Source: JAVBKA01 sp031546715 | GTDB lineage: Bacteria > Bacillota > Clostridia > Oscillospirales > UBA929 | Direction of reading: 5' to 3' | DNA: 16,844 bases | Assembly (NCBI GenBank): GCA_031546715.1 | Contig: JAVBKA010000150.1 | Coordinates: 1-16,844 of the forward strand | The notes under the pieces: generated by a model | Databases searched by the model: none | What the model saw: the letters and a program-made list of their open reading frames with translations, nothing else | Told to the model about the DNA's origin: nothing | Part shown: positions 12,384-16,844 of the stretch, one piece after another | Numbering within the stretch: the first letter of the stretch is position 1 | How the letters are laid out: every line of letters starts with the position of its first letter | Translations under genes and position numbers: made by a program

Positions 12384-15300
12384 GTGACTACAAAAACGCA
12401 TAAATACGTTTCTTTAGCAAAATCCCATGCACTATGGATAATACAGCAAGCCGAAACATGGACATCGTTGCTAAATACAATCTCGCAGCACTATAAGTAT
12501 TCTTTTGCAGACCAACTAATGATTAATGCACAACGTCCCGATGCAATAGCATGTGCGGAGTATGACACATGGAATAAAGTAATGTCCAGATATATAAGAC
12601 GTGGGGCAAAGGGAATTGCACTAATTGATGATTCGGGTCTAGTTTCTAATTTAAAATATGTGTTTGATGTATCAGATACAGAGCCAGCTACTATAAATGC
12701 ACGGTACCCAACGCAGTGGGCAGTATCGGATGCAAACAAAACCGCAGTTTTGGCTGCACTTGCTGATGGCGAAGCTCACGACCAAAGCCTTTTGGATGCC
12801 ATCAAGTCGAGAGTACAGATAATTTCAACGATAAACAGTATTGACAATTCAGGTAATTCGCTGTATAGTAGGTACATGGAAAATATTACCATGCACCAAA
12901 ACGCAGTTACTGAATGTGCAACTTACTGTGTAATCAAAAGAAGCGGACAGGAAACTGTCAATCTTTTATCAGGCGATACACTAGAATTTGTAGGCAAATT
13001 ACAGTCTGTTGAAGATATCCACCGTTTTGGGACAGCAATTAGTACTATCTCTGGGCAAGTTCTAAGAGAAATCGAAACCACAATAAAAAAACAGGTGCGG
13101 AATTTATCCGCCGAAAGGATGCATGAAAATGGACAAACCTATGGAAATCGAGTATATCCAGAACGGAGATTATCTGATTCCAAACTTAACACTCGAAGAG
13201 AAACCGAACATCCCCATCGGGAAGTACGGCATGTTGAGGAAACATTACCTGAAGGAACACAATCAGGCATTGTACACGACACTACTCTTGAGCGACACTC
13301 TGTACGACCACATATTGGAGATAGACCAGACAGCCAACAGCCGATTGGAATTGATGATGGCAGAGCTTCTAACGAAATACCCAGCACCGGACAAAGCAGC
13401 GGACCAGATGGGTTGGGTAGGTCACATGAACTCCTTAAAAGCTCAAGCGGAGGAGCTAATCAACTCCGAACTGATTTACAATTAAGCCTTTTTCCTTCGG
13501 CGGAAGAGCAACAGAATATCATTCATAAAGTGGAGGAAGCGAAAGCTGCCTCCACTTTTAACGTTTCACAGCAATATGAACAAGCATATTTTTCTACTTA
13601 TGAAAACAGTAAACTTACTCAGCCAGAAATTACCACAAATCCTTCCGAAACACTTGGAACTGACACGCTAGAGACCGCACTGAGTGAGCATCAAGAAAAT
13701 GATATAGACTTTGATAACGCCGAGAATCTTGATGACACCTTTTCAGATAATGCTTTTGAGCCAATTGTTGAGGTAACGACAACGGAAAAAAATAGCATAC
13801 CTAAGCTTAACTACCGTATTACAGATGATACCCTTGGTATTGGCACTGCTGGACAGAAATATCAAAACAACATAGCTGCCATCCGACTAATTAAGCAGCT
13901 TGACACAGACGACAGGTATGCCACGGCAGATGAGCAGGAGGTTCTTGCAAAGTATGTCGGTTGGGGTGGATTGTCTCAGGTATTTGACGAAAAACACGCA
14001 GGATATGAACAACTCAAGAGCTTGCTGACCGACAGCGAATTCAGCTCCGCTAGAGAGTCAGCATTGACAGCTTTCTACACTCCGCCAATAGTTATTGAAG
14101 CCATGTACAAAGCACTGGAAAACATGGGACTGTCAAAAGGAAACATTCTTGAACCATCCTGCGGCACAGGTAATTTTCTGGGAATGCTTCCAGATAACAT
14201 GAAGAATTGCAATCTTTACGGCGTTGAAATGGATAGCATATCAGGCAAAATTGCTAAACAGCTTTATCAGAATAGTAAAATTGAGGTTAAGCCATACGAA
14301 AAAACAAACTTACCAAATAGCTTTTTTGATGTCGCTATAGGAAATATACCTTTTGGACAGTTTAAGGTTGCGGACAATAAATATGACAAGCATAACTTCC
14401 TAATTCATGATTACTTTTTTGCCAAGACGCTTGACCAAGTTCGCCCCGGAGGAATTGTGGCATTTATTACCTCCAAGGGGACGTTGGACAAGAAAAACTC
14501 TGACGTAAGAAAGTACATAGCACAGAGGGCGGAATTGCTTGGAGCTGTAAGGTTGCCAAACAATGCATTTACAAAGAATGCAGGAACGGAAGTAACCTCA
14601 GATATCATTTTCTTGCAGAAAAGAGACAGGGTTATTGACGTGCTGCCGGACTGGGTAAATCTTGGATTAACAGAGAACAACTTAACGATAAATAGCTATT
14701 TCGTTGAGCATCCCGAAATGGTTCTCGGTAACATGGTTTTAGAAAACGGTATGTTTGGTGCCGAAACGGCTTGTATTCCAATGCCCAATGCAAATTTGTC
14801 TGAGCAACTTGACAAGGCTATTGGAAATATTTCATATAAAATCACAATGCAAGAGCTTGAGGATTTAAACGATGTTGTAAGCAATAATCCAAGCAAGCCA
14901 ATTCCAGCAGAGCCGTCTGTTAAAAACTTTAGCTATACCATTGTAGATGGCAGTGTTTACTACCGAGAAAATTCCATAATGTATCCAGTGGAACGCCCAT
15001 CGGCAACTCTAGAGCGTATTAAGGGAATGCTGGAACTCAGAACTAGCGTATATAATCTTATTAACATGCAGCTTGATGATTGCTCAGACGCCGATATAGC
15101 AACGTCGCAACAGGAACTAAGCTCCATATATGATAGCTTTACAAAAAAACATGGTCTAATTAATGACCGTGGTAATAATTCCGCATTTTCTCAGGATTCT
15201 TCGTATTGCTTGCTAAGCTCGTTAGAAATCCTAGATGAAAGTGGAGAGCTAGAACGCAAAGCAGACATTTTTTCCAAAAGAACAATTAAGCAAAGAAGTG

Positions 15301-16844
15301 TTATCCGCTCAGTCGATACAGCAAGCGAAGCTCTGGCAGTTTCAATCTCAGAGAAAGCTTGTGTTGACATTAAATTTATGGCTTCGCTAATGGGGAGTTC
15401 ACAAAAAATAGATAGCATAATACAAGATTTACAAGGTGTCATTTTCAAAGACCCCATGTCAGGCTCGTATAGTAGTTCAGAAAGTGCATTTGTTGGTTGG
15501 CAAACTTCGGATGAGTATTTGTCCGGCAACGTGAGAGAAAAACTTGCAATAGCTTGCAAGGCGGCAGAGGAGAATGACGAATTCGCACCAAATGTAATTG
15601 CCTTAGAAAAAGCTCAACCTAAAGATTTAGAAGCAAGCGAGATATCAGTACGGCTTGGTTCTACTTGGATTGACAAAAGATACATCACACAGTTCATGCA
15701 TGAGCTACTGCAAACGCCTAGATATCTGGCAAACGCAGTTGAAGTTACTTACTCAGAAGCAACTGGAGAATGGGGCGTTGTTGGCGCAAAAAAGGTATCG
15801 TCATCTAATGTCCTTGCTTATTACAAATATGGTACAACCCGAATAAATGGATATGAGATTATTAGAGACACACTTAATCTCAAAGATGTTCGTATTTATG
15901 ATACAGTGCTTGATGATGGTAAGGAAAAAAGAGTGCTAAATAAAAAGGAAACCACTCTTGCACAGCAAAAGCAGTTGGCCATCAAACAAGAGTTTAATAA
16001 CTGGGTTTTCAAAGAACCAAAACGCCGAGAGAGGCTAGTTGCATTGTACAACGAGCGTTTTAACAGCACTCGCCCTCGTGAGTATGACGGCAGTCATATA
16101 AACTTATCAGGTAATAATTCCGAAATCACTTTGCGACCTCATCAGCGAAATGCCATCGCACACATACTATACGGAGGCAACACCCTATTGGCCCACGAAG
16201 TGGGTAGTGGCAAAACCTTTGAAATGGTTGCCGCCGCAATGGAAAGTAAGCGTCTTGGATTGTGTCAAAAATCTCTTTTTTCTGTACCTAACCATCTTAC
16301 TGAGCAATGGGCATCTGAGTTTTTGCGTTTATACCCATCTGCAAATATTTTGGTCGCCACCCAAAAGGAATTTGACACAAAGAGCCGACGTAAATTTTGC
16401 GGAAAGATTGCAACAGGTGATTATGATGCAATCATTATGGGACACAGTCAATTAGAAAAAATTCCAATGTCTAAGGAACGGCAGGTTCGCATTCTTAATG
16501 AACAAATAAAGGAAATATCTGGGGGCATTGCAGATTTGAAGGATGCTTCCGCAGAACGGTTTACTATTAAGCAGCTTGAAAAATCAAAAAAATCCCTTGA
16601 AGTGCGGCTAGAAAAGCTGACTAATGATAATCGCAAGGATGATGTGGTAACTTTTGAACAGTTAGGCGTAGACCGCCTGTTTGTTGATGAAGCACATGGT
16701 TTCAAAAATTTGTTCTTGTATACTAAAATGCGGAATGTAGCTGGTATATCTCAAACAGAAGCTCAGAAATCAAGCGATTTATTTATGAAATGTCGATATT
16801 TAGACGAACTTACTAACTGTAAAGGAGTGATTTTTGCCACAGGT
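12384..16844 (+). CDS. Giant ICE protein: ArdC-like domain, N6-adenine methylase and SNF2 helicase (3' end outside window)
   Basis: One unbroken frame of 1487 codons runs off the right edge. The start is a GTG with GGAGG (12369-12373) 10 nt upstream. Residues of about 10-80 (SFADQLMINAQRPDAIACAEYDTWNK, RGAKGIALID) resemble the N-terminal ArdC-like ssDNA-binding part of antirestriction proteins. A polar, arginine- and glycine-rich linker follows, part of which (about 249-368) is also read in another frame as TnpV. Then come AKYVGWGGLSQVFD, SAM motif EPSCGTG (590-596) and the catalytic NIPF (654-657) of the gamma-type adenine methylases. The helicase has LRPHQRNAIAH, Walker A GSGKT (1274-1278) and DEAH (1435-1438). 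The helicase C-terminal half is missing from the window. The family occurs in clostridial ICEs and probably methylates and remodels transferred DNA. Short plus-strand frames at 15655 and 16150 are shadows. Confidence 0.85.
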   Translation, partial: MTTKTHKYVSLAKSHALWIIQQAETWTSLLNTISQHYKYSFADQLMINAQRPDAIACAEYDTWNKVMSRYIRRGAKGIALIDDSGLVSNLKYVFDVSDTEPATINARYPTQWAVSDANKTAVLAALADGEAHDQSLLDAIKSRVQIISTINSIDNSGNSLYSRYMENITMHQNAVTECATYCVIKRSGQETVNLLSGDTLEFVGKLQSVEDIHRFGTAISTISGQVLREIETTIKKQVRNLSAERMHENGQTYGNRVYPERRLSDSKLNTRRETEHPHREVRHVEETLPEGTQSGIVHDTTLERHSVRPHIGDRPDSQQPIGIDDGRASNEIPSTGQSSGPDGLGRSHELLKSSSGGANQLRTDLQLSLFPSAEEQQNIIHKVEEAKAASTFNVSQQYEQAYFSTYENSKLTQPEITTNPSETLGTDTLETALSEHQENDIDFDNAENLDDTFSDNAFEPIVEVTTTEKNSIPKLNYRITDDTLGIGTAGQKYQNNIAAIRLIKQLDTDDRYATADEQEVLAKYVGWGGLSQVFDEKHAGYEQLKSLLTDSEFSSARESALTAFYTPPIVIEAMYKALENMGLSKGNILEPSCGTGNFLGMLPDNMKNCNLYGVEMDSISGKIAKQLYQNSKIEVKPYEKTNLPNSFFDVAIGNIPFGQFKVADNKYDKHNFLIHDYFFAKTLDQVRPGGIVAFITSKGTLDKKNSDVRKYIAQRAELLGAVRLPNNAFTKNAGTEVTSDIIFLQKRDRVIDVLPDWVNLGLTENNLTINSYFVEHPEMVLGNMVLENGMFGAETACIPMPNANLSEQLDKAIGNISYKITMQELEDLNDVVSNNPSKPIPAEPSVKNFSYTIVDGSVYYRENSIMYPVERPSATLERIKGMLELRTSVYNLINMQLDDCSDADIATSQQELSSIYDSFTKKHGLINDRGNNSAFSQDSSYCLLSSLEILDESGELERKADIFSKRTIKQRSVIRSVDTASEALAVSISEKACVDIKFMASLMGSSQKIDSIIQDLQGVIFKDPMSGSYSSSESAFVGWQTSDEYLSGNVREKLAIACKAAEENDEFAPNVIALEKAQPKDLEASEISVRLGSTWIDKRYITQFMHELLQTPRYLANAVEVTYSEATGEWGVVGAKKVSSSNVLAYYKYGTTRINGYEIIRDTLNLKDVRIYDTVLDDGKEKRVLNKKETTLAQQKQLAIKQEFNNWVFKEPKRRERLVALYNERFNSTRPREYDGSHINLSGNNSEITLRPHQRNAIAHILYGGNTLLAHEVGSGKTFEMVAAAMESKRLGLCQKSLFSVPNHLTEQWASEFLRLYPSANILVATQKEFDTKSRRKFCGKIATGDYDAIIMGHSQLEKIPMSKERQVRILNEQIKEISGGIADLKDASAERFTIKQLEKSKKSLEVRLEKLTNDNRKDDVVTFEQLGVDRLFVDEAHGFKNLFLYTKMRNVAGISQTEAQKSSDLFMKCRYLDELTNCKGVIFATG
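13129..13485 (+). CDS. tnpV: TnpV family protein, nested inside the methylase/helicase gene in another frame
   Basis: This frame, one base off the host gene, encodes 118 residues with clear TnpV landmarks: YIQNGDYLIPNLTL, PIGKYGMLRKHYLKEHNQ, LYTTLLLSDTLYDHILEID, QMGWVGHMNSLKAQAEELI and the end NSELIYN. Its length matches the family, about 115-120 aa. TnpV proteins are found on clostridial transposons and ICEs; their function is not established. I prefer the ATG at 13129, since AAAGGA (13114-13119) is 9 nt upstream; ATGs at 13123 and 13141 are alternatives. The whole gene lies in the host protein's low-complexity linker (residues about 249-368), whose residues there are rich in R, G, S, P, E and H, as expected if the TnpV frame is the constrained one. 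This is a true overlap, not a shadow, because the motif order and both ends fit the family. Confidence 0.75.
   Translation: MDKPMEIEYIQNGDYLIPNLTLEEKPNIPIGKYGMLRKHYLKEHNQALYTTLLLSDTLYDHILEIDQTANSRLELMMAELLTKYPAPDKAADQMGWVGHMNSLKAQAEELINSELIYN

Noticed and set aside
14340..14352. Loss of methylase activity because motif IV is NIPF, not NPPF
   Set aside because: As far as I recall, N-[I/V]-P-F is usual in this ICE methylase/helicase family, so it is not a special defect of this copy.

Overview
The window looks like part of an integrative and conjugative element (ICE), or a degraded one, from a low-to-mid GC Gram-positive of the class Clostridia. The evidence is strong GGAGG-type Shine-Dalgarno sites, frequent GTG/TTG starts, a VirB4/TraE-type conjugation ATPase, a membrane-anchored C39-like peptidase, a RepA_N-type replication initiator, a ParA/TadZ-like protein and a very large methylase/SNF2-helicase protein with a TnpV frame inside it. 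I saw no rRNA, tRNA or CRISPR array. No relaxase, VirD4 or VirB6 gene is visible, so the transfer module continues outside the window or is incomplete.

Left part (1-6700) is a patchwork, mostly on the minus strand. It holds a D12-class adenine methyltransferase (325-1290), a TPR regulator whose helix-turn-helix runs upstream of any start codon (1469-2317, +), a possible 20-residue hydrophobic peptide gene convergent with that regulator (2361-2423, -), and a frameshifted serine resolvase (2867-3411, -). Next come an unknown 90-aa gene, a gene-free block of about 12 degenerate 21-bp repeats (3984-4222), an unknown 224-aa gene, and a polysaccharide-deacetylase remnant missing both ends. Last is a back-to-back gene pair (5826-6680) enclosed by two near-identical terminator hairpins about 940 bp apart. 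Several genes end in strong hairpins, and several have lost their 5' ends, which suggests repeated recombination.

Right part (6772-16844) is one tightly packed plus-strand operon. A split VirB4 (two ORFs joined by ATGA) is followed by the C39-like wall peptidase (TGATG junction), the replication initiator (ATGA), a 69-aa membrane protein (ATGA), the ParA/TadZ-like protein (2-nt gap) and the giant methylase/helicase (GTG start at 12384, running off the right edge). The VirB4 parts and the peptidase would serve DNA transfer through the cell wall. RepA_N and the ParA-like protein would serve replication and maintenance of the circular form. The methylase/helicase probably protects or processes transferred DNA.

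The points most worth a second look are: (1) a TnpV gene lying entirely inside the methylase/helicase gene in another frame; (2) a possible RRNPP-type regulator and peptide-signal pair at 1.4-2.4 kb, although the regulator is 5'-damaged; (3) the 21-bp phased repeat array; and (4) the divergent cassette between duplicated terminators. Family assignments rest on motifs recognised by eye; no database was consulted.
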